Shown in pieces: positions 25,272 to 34,510 of a stretch of 50,569 nucleotides of DNA. Position 1 is the first letter of the stretch. Each line of letters begins with the position of its first letter. The stretch lies in the NCBI GenBank assembly GCA_902826245.1, contig CADEEA010000017.1, forward strand, positions 1 to 50,569, written 5' to 3'. The DNA comes from an uncultured Alphaproteobacteria bacterium. GTDB lineage: Bacteria > Pseudomonadota > Alphaproteobacteria > Caulobacterales > Aquidulcibacteraceae. A program made the position numbers and the translations under genes. A model generated the notes under the pieces. The model was not told the origin of the DNA. It did not search any database and was given only the letters and a program-made list of their open reading frames with translations.

Positions 25272-25427
25272 TCGTCGTGTTGGTTAAGCCACTGGTCGTA
25301 AAGGCTCTTCTGATACAGTAGAATTTCCCGCGCCAGGCGGCTTGCGAGGACTTTGAACGCAACTTCGCCCAAAATGAACCTTACCTGATCGATCCGAGGG
25401 CCTATGTTGGGCCGGTACGTCACCCTG
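25272..25427 (-). pseudogene. Possible truncated gene fragment at the ccmH-repeat junction
   Basis: On the minus strand a frame from about GTG 25427 reads MTYRPNIGPRIDQVRFILGE then SRLAREILLYQKSLYDQWL. It looks like a genuine soluble protein and then, exactly at the junction 25271/25272, turns into the antisense of ccmH. It may be a remnant of a gene cut by the rearrangement. No family is recognised. The remaining 25428-25462 contains only the degP ribosome-binding site. Confidence 0.3.
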
Positions 25428-25462
25428 ATCCCAGCCTGTGGCGGGGCTATTCGAGGATTTCC

Positions 25463-26968
25463 ATGCGCGATGTCATTTCCATGCAGTTTCTCCGCCGCAC
25501 CCTGATCGCCGGGGCGGCGGTGGCGGCACTTTGCGCCGGGCTCGCCGTCGCTCCGTCCATGCTGACGGGCGCCAACGCCCAGGAGATCGCGCCAGCCCCG
25601 ATCGCCGCACCGGCGGGCGCGCCCATGAGCTTCGCCGACCTGATCGAGCGGGTGCGGCCGGCGGTGGTTTCGATTTCGGTTCGTCAGCGCCCGGATGCGG
25701 AGCGCGGACCGGCGGTCGAAGGCCTGCCGCCCGGGTTTGAAGAGTTCTTCCGTGGGCAACCTGGCCGTCCTGGTCCCGCCCCGACAGCGCTGGGCTCTGG
25801 CTTCATCATCGACCAGAACGGCATCGTGGTAACCAATCATCACGTCGTCGCGGGTGCCGAGGAGATTACTATTCGCACCAGCGACGGCGAGGATCACGCC
25901 GCCGAGATTGTCGGCTCCGATGAACCAACCGACATCGCCGTGCTGCGCATTCGCGACGGCGGCCGCTTCCGGTTCGTCAGCTTTGATTCCGCGCGCCACG
26001 TCCGCGTCGGCGATTGGGTGGTCGCCGTCGGAAACCCATTCGGCCTCGACGGCACCGCCACCGCCGGCATCGTTTCTGCGATCGGGCGCAGGGACGCCGG
26101 CAGCTCTTATGTCGACTTCCTGCAGATTGACGCGCCGATCAATCGCGGCAATTCGGGCGGACCAACTTTCGATCTCGCCGGCAACGTCATCGGGGTGAAC
26201 AGCCAGATTCTCTCGCCGACCGGCGGCAGCGTCGGCATCGGCTTCGCGATCCCCGCCGATCAGGCCAATGGCGTGGTGCAGCAATTGTTGCGCGATGGAC
26301 GCGTGACCCGCGGCTGGATCGGCGTCTCGATCCAGGGGCTCGACGAGGATCTCGCCAGGAGCCTCGGGCTCGACGAACCGCGCGGCGCGCTGGTTGGAAG
26401 TTTGGTTGCGGACGGACCGGCGGCGCGCGCAGGCCTGCAGCAGGGCGATGTGATTCTGAGCTATAACGGCCAACGCATCGAGGATAGCCGCGATCTCACG
26501 CAACGGGTGGGCGCCACCCGCGTCGGTGAAACTGCACGTCTGGAAGTGCTGCGCAACGGCGCGCGACGCAACCTCACGCTTCGGCTTGGCCAACGCCCCT
26601 CCGAGCAAGAGCTCGCAAGCACTACGCCGACGCCGAACGCCACCCCGGACGGGCAAAATAACGGCGTCGCGCAAGCAGCGCTTGGCCTTTCGTTGCGGAC
26701 GCTTACTGCCGAGGATCGGGGGCGCTACAATCTGACCGCCAACGAATCCGGGCTGGTGATCACCAATGTTGAGCCGACCAGCGATCTGGCCGAAGACGGT
26801 GTTCGCCCCGGCGACATCATCCTGCAAGCGGGCGGACGCCCGGTGCGAACCATGCAGGAATTGAATGCTGCGGTGGATGCGGCGCGCCGCGCTAATCGTC
26901 CGCTCTTGTTGCAAATCGATGGCCGCGCCGGCCGCCGCTTTGTCGCCGCCAATTTGGGCGCACGCTGA
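25463..26968 (+). CDS. DegP/HtrA-type periplasmic serine protease
   Basis: A Do-family envelope quality-control protease of 501 residues. It has a signal peptide ending near ANAQ (residue 40). The trypsin-like domain has His127 (VTNHHVV), Asp157 (TDIAVLRI) and Ser231 (RGNSGGPTF). PDZ1 is at about 305-375 (GALVGSLVADGPAARAGLQQ) and PDZ2 at about 410-495. The ATG 25463 follows GAGGA. ATG 25481 is an alternative. A response regulator starts 16 bp later, so protease and two-component system are probably one operon, a common envelope-stress arrangement. Confidence 0.93.
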   Translation: MRDVISMQFLRRTLIAGAAVAALCAGLAVAPSMLTGANAQEIAPAPIAAPAGAPMSFADLIERVRPAVVSISVRQRPDAERGPAVEGLPPGFEEFFRGQPGRPGPAPTALGSGFIIDQNGIVVTNHHVVAGAEEITIRTSDGEDHAAEIVGSDEPTDIAVLRIRDGGRFRFVSFDSARHVRVGDWVVAVGNPFGLDGTATAGIVSAIGRRDAGSSYVDFLQIDAPINRGNSGGPTFDLAGNVIGVNSQILSPTGGSVGIGFAIPADQANGVVQQLLRDGRVTRGWIGVSIQGLDEDLARSLGLDEPRGALVGSLVADGPAARAGLQQGDVILSYNGQRIEDSRDLTQRVGATRVGETARLEVLRNGARRNLTLRLGQRPSEQELASTTPTPNATPDGQNNGVAQAALGLSLRTLTAEDRGRYNLTANESGLVITNVEPTSDLAEDGVRPGDIILQAGGRPVRTMQELNAAVDAARRANRPLLLQIDGRAGRRFVAANLGAR

Positions 26969-26984
26969 ACGAAGGGAACTTCCG

Positions 26985-27653
26985 ATGCGGGTATTGATTG
27001 TCGAGGACGACGCCGACGTGGCGGCGACTTTGAAGGCGTCGCTCACCGCTGACGAGCACGAGGTCGATCTTGCGGTCGATGGCGAGCTGGGCGAGAACAT
27101 GGCGCTGAACGGCGCCTACGATGTGATTGTGCTCGATCGCATGCTGCCGAAGAAGCTCGGCGTATCGGTGGTGCGCGATTTGCGTCAGCAGGGCGTCTCA
27201 ACCCCGGTGCTGATCCTCTCGGCGCTCCATGATGAGGACCATCGCGTCGAGGGCCTGAACGCCGGCGCCAACGATTATCTGGGCAAGCCGTTCTCGACCC
27301 GTGAATTGCTGGCGCGGGTGCGCGCGCTTTGGCACGGGCGGGGGCGCGAGCCGCAGACCCGCTTGCAGGTAGGCGATCTGGAAATGGATCTGCTGGCGCG
27401 CGTCGTCAAACGCGGCGGCAAGAAGCTCGATCTGCAGCCGCGCGAATTCCGTCTGCTTGAGTATCTGATGCGCCATGCTGGACAGACGGTGACGCGCAAG
27501 ATGCTGCTGGAGAATGTCTGGGATTATCATTTCGACCCGCAAACAAACGTGATCGACGTGCACATTTCCCGGCTGCGGGCCAAGATCGACCGTGATTTCT
27601 CGCAATCGCTTTTGCATACGGTCAGAGGTTCGGGGTATCGCCTGGAGGTGTGA
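26985..27653 (+). CDS. OmpR-family two-component response regulator
   Basis: A 222-residue transcription factor. The receiver domain has phospho-acceptor Asp51 (VIVLDRMLP), the acidic pair in IVEDDAD and Lys in GKPFS. The C-terminal winged helix has REFRLLEYLMRHAGQTVTR and LHTVRGSGYRLEV. GAAGGGAA precedes ATG 26985. Sandwiched between degP and the histidine kinase, it likely responds to envelope signals. Confidence 0.95.
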   Translation: MRVLIVEDDADVAATLKASLTADEHEVDLAVDGELGENMALNGAYDVIVLDRMLPKKLGVSVVRDLRQQGVSTPVLILSALHDEDHRVEGLNAGANDYLGKPFSTRELLARVRALWHGRGREPQTRLQVGDLEMDLLARVVKRGGKKLDLQPREFRLLEYLMRHAGQTVTRKMLLENVWDYHFDPQTNVIDVHISRLRAKIDRDFSQSLLHTVRGSGYRLEV

Positions 27654-27673
27654 GGCGCGTGTGGCGCTGAAAC

Positions 27674-29131
27674 GTGTGGCTGATGCATCCTGAACGTCCG
27701 CAACGAGCGCCCGCAGCAGGTGAATTTCGGGTCCGCCAGAGCAGATTTGCGCTTTTTCGCACGACAACCTTCAGGTTGGCACTGGCGCAGGCGGGATTGG
27801 TGCTCGCATTCGTCGCGGCGCTGCTGTTGTCGATCTATTTCACCACGGTTGGCCAATTGGAGGCGGAATCCGATGCCGCCGCCGATGGCGAGTTCGCCTC
27901 GCTCGAACGGGTCTACTCCGAAGGCGGCATGCGTGAATTGAGTCAGCAGACGATCGCGCGCACCGCGCGAGAGGGCTCGATGCTGTACGTGCTCGCTGAA
28001 AGCAGCGGCGCGGTCGTTGCCGGCGATTTCCAGCAGCTGCCCAGTCAACCGGGAGACGCCGCCGAGCGCTTGGATTTTCGTTTTGAGCGTCCCGATGAAG
28101 AGGGCCGCATTGTGCGTAAGCGCGCGCGCGGACGCGTCGGGCGCCTTCTCGGCGGACCGATCCTGCTGGTCGCGCGCGACATGAGCGACGATGAAGCCAT
28201 CGCCGACCGCATCACCAGAGCGCTGTGGACGGTTGCGGTGCTCGGCTTGTTGCTCTCGGTTGCGAGCGGTTTGATAGCGTCATGGTTCGCCTCGCGGCGC
28301 GTGGAGACAATCGCGAATGCGGCGCTTGATGTGATGGCCGGTGACTTAACCAGGCGCGCGCCGGTGCGCAGCGACGGCGATGAATTCGATGGCTTGGCGG
28401 AAACGATTAACGCCATGCTCGATCGCATCGAGCAGCTGATGCAAGCGACGCGTTCGGCCGGCGACGCTATCGCCCACGATTTGCGCTCACCGCTGACGCG
28501 CTTTCGCCAACGGCTCGAAGCCGCGCTCGAAGCGCCGCCAAACGTCGAGGCCGACCGCGAGGCCTTGCGCAAGGCCGCCGAGGAAGCTGATCGCTTGCTC
28601 GAAATGTTCGCGGGCGTTCTAAAGCTCGCGCGCGTAGAAGCGAGTGGTAATTGGACACTGCAACGGATCGACGCGACGGCCATCCTGAAAGACCTCGCTG
28701 AATTTTACGAGCCGGCCGCCGAGGAGCGCCAGCTTGGATTCCAGAGCTCAGTCGAGGAAGGATTGACGTTGCGTGGGGAGGCCGGGCTGTTCGCGCAGGC
28801 GGCTTCTAATCTGATTGAAAATGCCATGAAATATACGCCGAGCGGCGGGCGCATCGAGGTGCGTGCTTGGCTGCGTCCGGACGGGCGCATGGAATTCAAC
28901 GTCCTCGATGATGGCCCGGGTATTGCGCCCGCCGAGCGCGACCGCGTGCTCGAGCGATTTGTTCGCCTTGAAGGCGCACGCACGAGTCCAGGCGCGGGGC
29001 TCGGTCTTAGTCTGGTTTCGGCGGTAGCGCGACTGCATCGCGGCGGACTCCATCTTCGCGATGGTTTGGATGCCGGCGGGCGCCGCGGCTTGGGCGCCGC
29101 CCTTGTTCTGCCCGCTGAGGCGCGGCCATGA
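27674..29131 (+). CDS. Two-component sensor histidine kinase
   Basis: The cognate kinase of the preceding regulator, about 485 residues from GTG 27674 or 482 from ATG 27683 (the start is uncertain). It has two membrane helices (about 36-57 and 184-206) flanking a periplasmic sensor, then HAMP (RRVETIANAALDVMAGDLTRR), the H-box AIAHDLRSPLTRFRQ (His268 from GTG), the N-box SNLIENAMKYTPSGG, and G-boxes DDGPGIAP and GAGLGLSLV. Its stop overlaps the glnE start (ATGA). Confidence 0.93.
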   Translation: MWLMHPERPQRAPAAGEFRVRQSRFALFRTTTFRLALAQAGLVLAFVAALLLSIYFTTVGQLEAESDAAADGEFASLERVYSEGGMRELSQQTIARTAREGSMLYVLAESSGAVVAGDFQQLPSQPGDAAERLDFRFERPDEEGRIVRKRARGRVGRLLGGPILLVARDMSDDEAIADRITRALWTVAVLGLLLSVASGLIASWFASRRVETIANAALDVMAGDLTRRAPVRSDGDEFDGLAETINAMLDRIEQLMQATRSAGDAIAHDLRSPLTRFRQRLEAALEAPPNVEADREALRKAAEEADRLLEMFAGVLKLARVEASGNWTLQRIDATAILKDLAEFYEPAAEERQLGFQSSVEEGLTLRGEAGLFAQAASNLIENAMKYTPSGGRIEVRAWLRPDGRMEFNVLDDGPGIAPAERDRVLERFVRLEGARTSPGAGLGLSLVSAVARLHRGGLHLRDGLDAGGRRGLGAALVLPAEARP

Positions 29132-31953
29132 TCGCTGCCGTTTCACCTGCGCGCTCGAGCGGCCCCGCGCCAAGCGCGTTTGCTGGCGGAGAGTGGGAGG
29201 AGGCCGTAGGTGCGGCGGCGGCGCATGCGCCCTACCTTCGACGGCTGCTGGCGCGTCGCGGGGACCTTTGCGCCGATGTCGACGCGTCATGGCCGGATCG
29301 GTTGATTACGAACGCAATCGCACAGGCAGCCGCCATCGCCGCAGCGCCGCCGGCAATCGAGGAGGGTATGCAGATACTGCGGCGTGGAAAGGACGCCGTC
29401 CACCTTGCTGCCGCGATCGCCGATCTTGCGGGCGCGTGGCCGCTTGTGCAGGTGACTGCTCGCCTCAGCGATTTCGCAGACGCCGCATTGCGCGCGGCTT
29501 TGGCGCTGGCCGTGCGCGAGCAGGGGCGTTGGACCGACAGCGAAGGCCGCGACGATCTCGGTCCTATTGCCGGCTTCTCGCTTATCGCCATGGGAAAACT
29601 GGGTGCGGGCGAGCTCAATTATTCAAGCGACATCGATTTTTCAGTGTTTTTCGACGACGAGACTCTGGCGGCAGCGGGCGCCCGCGAGCCGCGCGTTGGC
29701 GCGGTGCGGCTCGTTGCGCCTCTGGTGCGCGCCTTGGAGGAAGTGACCGCCGAGGGTTACGTGTTCCGCACCGATCTGCGCTTGCGCCCCGATCCCGGCG
29801 CCACGCCGGTTGCGGTCTCGATGGCGTCCGCGGAGCACTATTATCAGACGCTCGGGCAAAACTGGGAGCGCGCCGCTTTTATCAAAGCACGCGCGGCCGC
29901 CGGCGACCGTGTCGCTGGCCAGCAATTTCTGGATTCGCTCTTGCCGTTCATCTGGCGCAAGCACCTCGACTTTGCCGCCGTCGAAGATGTGCACTCGATC
30001 AAGCGGCAAATTTTGTCCGCCCACAAAAGCGCGGAGCTGGGCGAGCCCGTGTTTGACCTCAAGCTCGGCCGCGGCGGCATTCGCGACATCGAGTTGTTCG
30101 TGCAGACCCAGCAGCTCATACTGGGCGGACGCAATGCGCGGCTGCGCGCGCCAGGCACGCTTGCGGCGCTCGACGCGTTGGCCGAGGAAGGCGTAATTGC
30201 AGCCGAAGCGCGCGCGACGCTGCACGATGCGTACATCTTCTATCGCAACATCGAGCACCGCATTCAGATGCTCGAGGATGCGCACACCCATCGCGTTCCC
30301 GCCGACCAGGAAGTGCGGGCTCGCGTGGGCATGCTGGCGGGATTTGAGAACTTAGCGCAGTTCGACGCGGCGTTGGTGGAAGCAAGGGCGGCCGTCGCGG
30401 AGATCGATCGGCAGTTGTTCGGGCGCGAGGAGACCCTTGCCGATCAATCTGGAACTCTGAGCTTCACTGGGGTTGAGGACAATCCAGACACGTTGCTCAC
30501 GATCGAGCGCATTGGTTACAGGAATGCGGCTTTTGTCAGCCAGACAATCCGCGGCTGGCATCACGGCCGGGTGCGTGCGATGCGCTCGGAGCGGGCTCGC
30601 GAATTGCTGACCCGGCTCACGCCGCGTCTCCTTCGTGCACTCGCCAGCGCCGGCGACGGCGATCACGCGTTTTCTCGCTTCGCCTCTTTTTTTGGCGAAC
30701 TAACGGCCGGTGTACAGTTTTTGGCGTTGTTGGATGCGCGCCCCGCTTTGCTTGAGCTGCTCGCGCGGCTGCTCACGCGGGCGCCTGCTCTTTCCGAACG
30801 CTTGGCGCGACGCCCGCAGCTCATGGATGCATTGATCGAGCCGCGTTTTGCTGCACCGCTCGCAGGAGATGAGCCCGGCGCGCGCATGCGGGAGCTCGGT
30901 TTGCGCATAGCGAGTGCTGGTTCCCTTGAAGCCAAGCTCAACGTGGCGCGTCGATTTCACCGCGAAGAGGCGTTTCGGATCGCGGCCCAGGTCGTGGAGG
31001 CCGATGCCGAGCCGCTGGACGCGGGCGCCGCGTTCACCGATCTCGCGGACGCGTGTGTAACAGCGATGGCCGATGCGGCGCTACAGGAGGTGGGGTCACA
31101 GCCGGGAGCGTTCGTCGTGCTCGGGTTGGGCAAGTTCGGCGGCGGGGAAATGTCGGCGCGTTCGGACCTCGACATTATGCTGGTGTACGAAACGCCCGGG
31201 GAAAGCGGCGGCGCTTATTACGCGCGCCTGACCCAGCGCCTGATCAGCGCGTTGAGCGCGCCGACGGAAGAGGGCGAGCTCTACGAGGTTGATGCGAAAC
31301 TTAGGCCGTCTGGTTCGGTAGGGCCGGTGGCAGTGAGATTGTCAGCGCTGCAGCACTATTACGAACAGGAGGCTTGGACCTGGGAATTGCAGGCGCTCAC
31401 GCGTTTGCGCCCAGTGGCCGGCGACGCAGCTCTGGGCGCCCGCGTCATGAATTCCGTTCGCGCAACGCTTTCGCGCCAACGCGACGAAGCGGCCACGCTA
31501 TTGCAAGTGGCGGACATGCGCGCACGTATGGAACGTGAACGCCCAGGGAAAGGCAGTTGGGACCTCAAACTCTCGCCCGGCGGCCTCGTCGACATCGAGT
31601 TCATCGTGCAGGCGCTGCAGCTGACATGGGCGCACCGCGCGCCGTCTGTGCTCGCGGCGAACACTGGACTTGCGTTGGAGAACCTCCGTGAGGCGAGCGC
31701 ATTGCCGGGGCAGGCGTATCGAACATTGAGTTCAGCGTGGCGGCTTTACACCAATATTCGCCAAGCCTCGGCTATTTGCCTCGGGGCGGCCGCCCCGGAC
31801 GCGTCCTCTCCTTCTGGCGCCCACTTGGCGCGCTTGTGCGGCGCAGGCGACCTCATTGAGTTGGAGGCCAGATTGGGGGTGGCGCGCGGAGAAGTGCGCG
31901 AGGCGTTCGAAATTATCGTCGGTCAGCTTGGGTCTGGCAAATCGTCAGGTTGA
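29128..31953 (+). CDS. glnE: Bifunctional glutamine synthetase adenylyltransferase/removase
   Basis: The product controls glutamine synthetase by adding or removing AMP in response to PII. It has 941 residues with two nucleotidyltransferase domains. The N-terminal removase has IAMGKLGAGELNYSSDID near residue 153, and the C-terminal transferase has VLGLGKFGGGEMSARSDLD near residue 663. Each is followed by a GlnD-PII-type helical domain (LKLGRGGIRDIELFVQ, LKLSPGGLVDIEFIVQ). The ATGA overlap with the kinase gene indicates coupling. The last 9 bp overlap the convergent kinase gene. Confidence 0.97.
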   Translation: MIAAVSPARSSGPAPSAFAGGEWEEAVGAAAAHAPYLRRLLARRGDLCADVDASWPDRLITNAIAQAAAIAAAPPAIEEGMQILRRGKDAVHLAAAIADLAGAWPLVQVTARLSDFADAALRAALALAVREQGRWTDSEGRDDLGPIAGFSLIAMGKLGAGELNYSSDIDFSVFFDDETLAAAGAREPRVGAVRLVAPLVRALEEVTAEGYVFRTDLRLRPDPGATPVAVSMASAEHYYQTLGQNWERAAFIKARAAAGDRVAGQQFLDSLLPFIWRKHLDFAAVEDVHSIKRQILSAHKSAELGEPVFDLKLGRGGIRDIELFVQTQQLILGGRNARLRAPGTLAALDALAEEGVIAAEARATLHDAYIFYRNIEHRIQMLEDAHTHRVPADQEVRARVGMLAGFENLAQFDAALVEARAAVAEIDRQLFGREETLADQSGTLSFTGVEDNPDTLLTIERIGYRNAAFVSQTIRGWHHGRVRAMRSERARELLTRLTPRLLRALASAGDGDHAFSRFASFFGELTAGVQFLALLDARPALLELLARLLTRAPALSERLARRPQLMDALIEPRFAAPLAGDEPGARMRELGLRIASAGSLEAKLNVARRFHREEAFRIAAQVVEADAEPLDAGAAFTDLADACVTAMADAALQEVGSQPGAFVVLGLGKFGGGEMSARSDLDIMLVYETPGESGGAYYARLTQRLISALSAPTEEGELYEVDAKLRPSGSVGPVAVRLSALQHYYEQEAWTWELQALTRLRPVAGDAALGARVMNSVRATLSRQRDEAATLLQVADMRARMERERPGKGSWDLKLSPGGLVDIEFIVQALQLTWAHRAPSVLAANTGLALENLREASALPGQAYRTLSSAWRLYTNIRQASAICLGAAAPDASSPSGAHLARLCGAGDLIELEARLGVARGEVREAFEIIVGQLGSGKSSG

Positions 31954-34377
31954 CGTGTGCTTTGGGGCGCCGCCGAATTGGCGCGGCAGCGTCACGGTGA
32001 CGATGGTGCCCTTGCCCACTTCGCTCTGGATCGCGAGCTTGCCGCCGTGCATTTCCGCGAGCGATTTGGTCAGCGCAAGTCCAAGCCCGGTGCCGTGATT
32101 ATTGCGCGTGAGCTCTTCTTCAACCTGCTCGAACGGCCGCGCCAAACGCGGCAAGTGCTCGGGGGGAATGCCGCAACCGGTATCGACCACCCGCAGGGTC
32201 AGCGCGTTTGCCCCACCGCGCGCATAGACCATGATGGCGCCCTTATCGGTGAACTTCACCGCGTTCGAGAGGAGGTTGAGCAGGATCTGCTTCACCGCGC
32301 GATGATCGGCCTCGATCTCGGGCAGGTCTTCAGCGTCGACAACGATCGAGAGCCCCTTCTCTTCGGCTTTGCGCTTGGTCAGACGCACTGCCTGTTCGAT
32401 TGCAACTGTCGGGTCCAGCGGCTTTGGGGTTAGCGTCAGCTTGTTGGCCTCGATCTTGGCCATATCGAGGATGTCGTTGATGAGATCGAGGAGGTGGTTG
32501 CCGCTATCGAAAATGTCGGAGGAATATTGCTTGTATTGTTCGTTGCCGAGCGGGCCGAACAATTCCTTGGCCATGATCTCTGAGAAGCCGATCACCGCGT
32601 TGAGCGGCGTTCGTAATTCATGGCTCATGTTCGCCAGGAAAGTGGATTTCGCGCGACTGGCCTCTTCGGCCTTCTGGCGCTCCTCGTGCGCCTCGCGCGC
32701 GAGCGCCTTGATCCGGTATTCCTGTGTCTCCGCGCGGCCGAGCGCATCGGTCAGGCGCCGTTCGTTGCGCGCCAATTCCTCTTCCTTGCGTTTGAGCGGG
32801 GTGATGTCGACGCCAACCGTGATGAGCCCGCCGTCTGCGGCGCGGCGCTCGACCACATGCAACCACACCCCGGTGGCGAGTTCGATGACGCGCACGTCTG
32901 GATTGTCGGTGTCGTTGCGTTCGCGGCGGATATGCGGCGCCGACGCTGCCGCGATCGCTTCGTAGGAGGCGCGGGCGCGAAGGATTTCGGGGCCTAGATT
33001 GAAGGCGGTCGCGAAGCTCTGATTCCAAAGCAGCAGCCGCCGCCGCGAATCCCATAGCGCAAACGGACCTGAGAAATTCTCGATCGCCGCGCGCAATTGG
33101 CGCTCGAGGTGCGACACCCGGGCCTGCGCCTCATAGCGCTGCGTGGCGTCGATGACGGTGGCGAACAGGCGCACCTCCGTGCGTCCGCCGCCTTCCACCG
33201 CCGCGCCGCGCGCTTCGATCCAGGCGAATGCGCCGTTGCGTACAATGCGGAAGCGGGCGTCAAGCGCCCCAGCCTGCCGGGCGCGGCGAAATTCTTCCTC
33301 CACCGTCGCGCGATCTTCTGGCGTTACAAGTTCGAGCAATCCCCGCAGCGAGACGATGTCGCGAGGCGCCTCCAACAGCCGCGAAGCCTGCTCGGATAAT
33401 TGTACCTCGTCGGCGGCCGGGCGCCATTCCATCACGCCCACGCGGGCGCCGTCGGCGGCGATGCGGAAATGGGTGTCTGCGCGTGCGGCCTCCGCTTCCG
33501 CCAAACGCGCGCGCTGTCCGTTCTGACGCATCATCAGATAGAGCACGCCAATAGCGGCAAGCGGTGCGGCCGCAACGAGTGCGAATTGAAGGATCGCGGC
33601 GAGCCAAAGCCCCAATTGCGAGGGCGCCGGCGCTGCAGTCAGGACGACCAGGTTCCCCGCACGCGCAGCGGCGCCCGCCACGGCCCAGCTGCCGCCTTCG
33701 GCATCGACGATGAAGGCGCCCTCGTCGCGCGCTGCTTCGACGATCTGGCGTTGCACAGCGGCGCCGGCTTGCATCAGCGCAGGCGAGGCGTAGAGCACCC
33801 GTTGGTTGCGCGCGACGACCAGTATCCGTGCGTCGGCCTCGAGTTGGGGCAACAATTGCGCGGTGTCCAAGATTTGTACGATGGAAAGGTCCCCGACGCG
33901 ACGAACGATCGCTGGCGCAGTTGCGGCTGCGTCCATGTTCGGCGCCCCGGTCCAAAGCGGCGCCTGTTCTGCGTCGCGCAACGCTGCGTTCACCAGCGCG
34001 CTCTGGGCAGAGTCGGTTATCGCGAGGATGTCGCCCTCTTTGCCGGCCACTGCGGCGGCGAGGGCCGGGGTGGCGCGCGCGGCCGCGGCGAGCGCGCTCG
34101 CGTTGTCGGCATGGGCGCTAGCCAGTTCCGAGACGCCTAAGTTTGCGCCCAGGGCGATCGCAACATTGGAATTGACCCGTTCCGCGATCAGCCGCGACGC
34201 CGACGCTTGCGCCATCAGAACTGTGTTGGCTTCGGTATCGTAGCGGAGCTTGATTTGGGTGAGTACCGCGACGCTGAAGGCCAGCACGAACACGCCCACG
34301 AGCGCGACGAAAGGCCGGTTGGCCTTTTCGCTTGCGGCGGCCGTACTGGCGGCCTCGTAGGTGGCGGCGTTCGACAA
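31945..34377 (-). CDS. PdhS/PleC-type PAS sensor histidine kinase
   Basis: An 810-residue membrane kinase. TM1 is at about 22-42, a periplasmic region of about 220 residues follows, and TM2 is at about 266-289. Two PAS-like regions lie at about 305-430 and 440-545, with a short coiled coil after them. The HisKA domain is NMSHELRTPLNAVIGFSEIM (His586), and the HATPase has LLNLLSNAVKF and GTGLGLALTKSL. The FSEIM-type DHp helix and the ELFGPLG / DILDMAKIEANK pattern are those of the DivJ/PleC/PdhS group that talks to DivK. Size and topology fit PleC, but orthology is not proven. It converges on glnE. Confidence 0.88.
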   Translation of the reverse strand: MSNAATYEAASTAAASEKANRPFVALVGVFVLAFSVAVLTQIKLRYDTEANTVLMAQASASRLIAERVNSNVAIALGANLGVSELASAHADNASALAAAARATPALAAAVAGKEGDILAITDSAQSALVNAALRDAEQAPLWTGAPNMDAAATAPAIVRRVGDLSIVQILDTAQLLPQLEADARILVVARNQRVLYASPALMQAGAAVQRQIVEAARDEGAFIVDAEGGSWAVAGAAARAGNLVVLTAAPAPSQLGLWLAAILQFALVAAAPLAAIGVLYLMMRQNGQRARLAEAEAARADTHFRIAADGARVGVMEWRPAADEVQLSEQASRLLEAPRDIVSLRGLLELVTPEDRATVEEEFRRARQAGALDARFRIVRNGAFAWIEARGAAVEGGGRTEVRLFATVIDATQRYEAQARVSHLERQLRAAIENFSGPFALWDSRRRLLLWNQSFATAFNLGPEILRARASYEAIAAASAPHIRRERNDTDNPDVRVIELATGVWLHVVERRAADGGLITVGVDITPLKRKEEELARNERRLTDALGRAETQEYRIKALAREAHEERQKAEEASRAKSTFLANMSHELRTPLNAVIGFSEIMAKELFGPLGNEQYKQYSSDIFDSGNHLLDLINDILDMAKIEANKLTLTPKPLDPTVAIEQAVRLTKRKAEEKGLSIVVDAEDLPEIEADHRAVKQILLNLLSNAVKFTDKGAIMVYARGGANALTLRVVDTGCGIPPEHLPRLARPFEQVEEELTRNNHGTGLGLALTKSLAEMHGGKLAIQSEVGKGTIVTVTLPRQFGGAPKHTST

Positions 34378-34400
34378 TTTATCCCCCGCCCGTCTCGCGA

Positions 34401-34435
34401 ATCATCTCTGGAGAATCCGGGCAACAGGAGATGAT
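34401..34435. promoter_or_regulatory. Inverted repeat upstream of the PdhS/PleC-type kinase
   Basis: ATCATCTC (34401-34408) and GAGATGAT (34428-34435) form an exact 8-bp inverted repeat 24 bp upstream of the kinase start. GAATC at about 34399 and 34413 are GANTC sites, the target of the CcrM methylase in this order. An operator or methylation-sensitive promoter is possible. No -35/-10 is assigned. Confidence 0.3.
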
Positions 34436-34510
34436 AACGAACGCTGAAATAGAGTGTCGAGCTTTGCCGACAATCTACCCCCATCAACCCGAATGCGGCG
34501 CCCAAATGCC

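Noticed and set aside
25112..27100. A 662-codon frame antisense to degP
   Set aside because: The sense strand encodes an intact DegP with catalytic triad and PDZ domains. Only its extreme end (25272-25427) looked protein-like and is listed separately.
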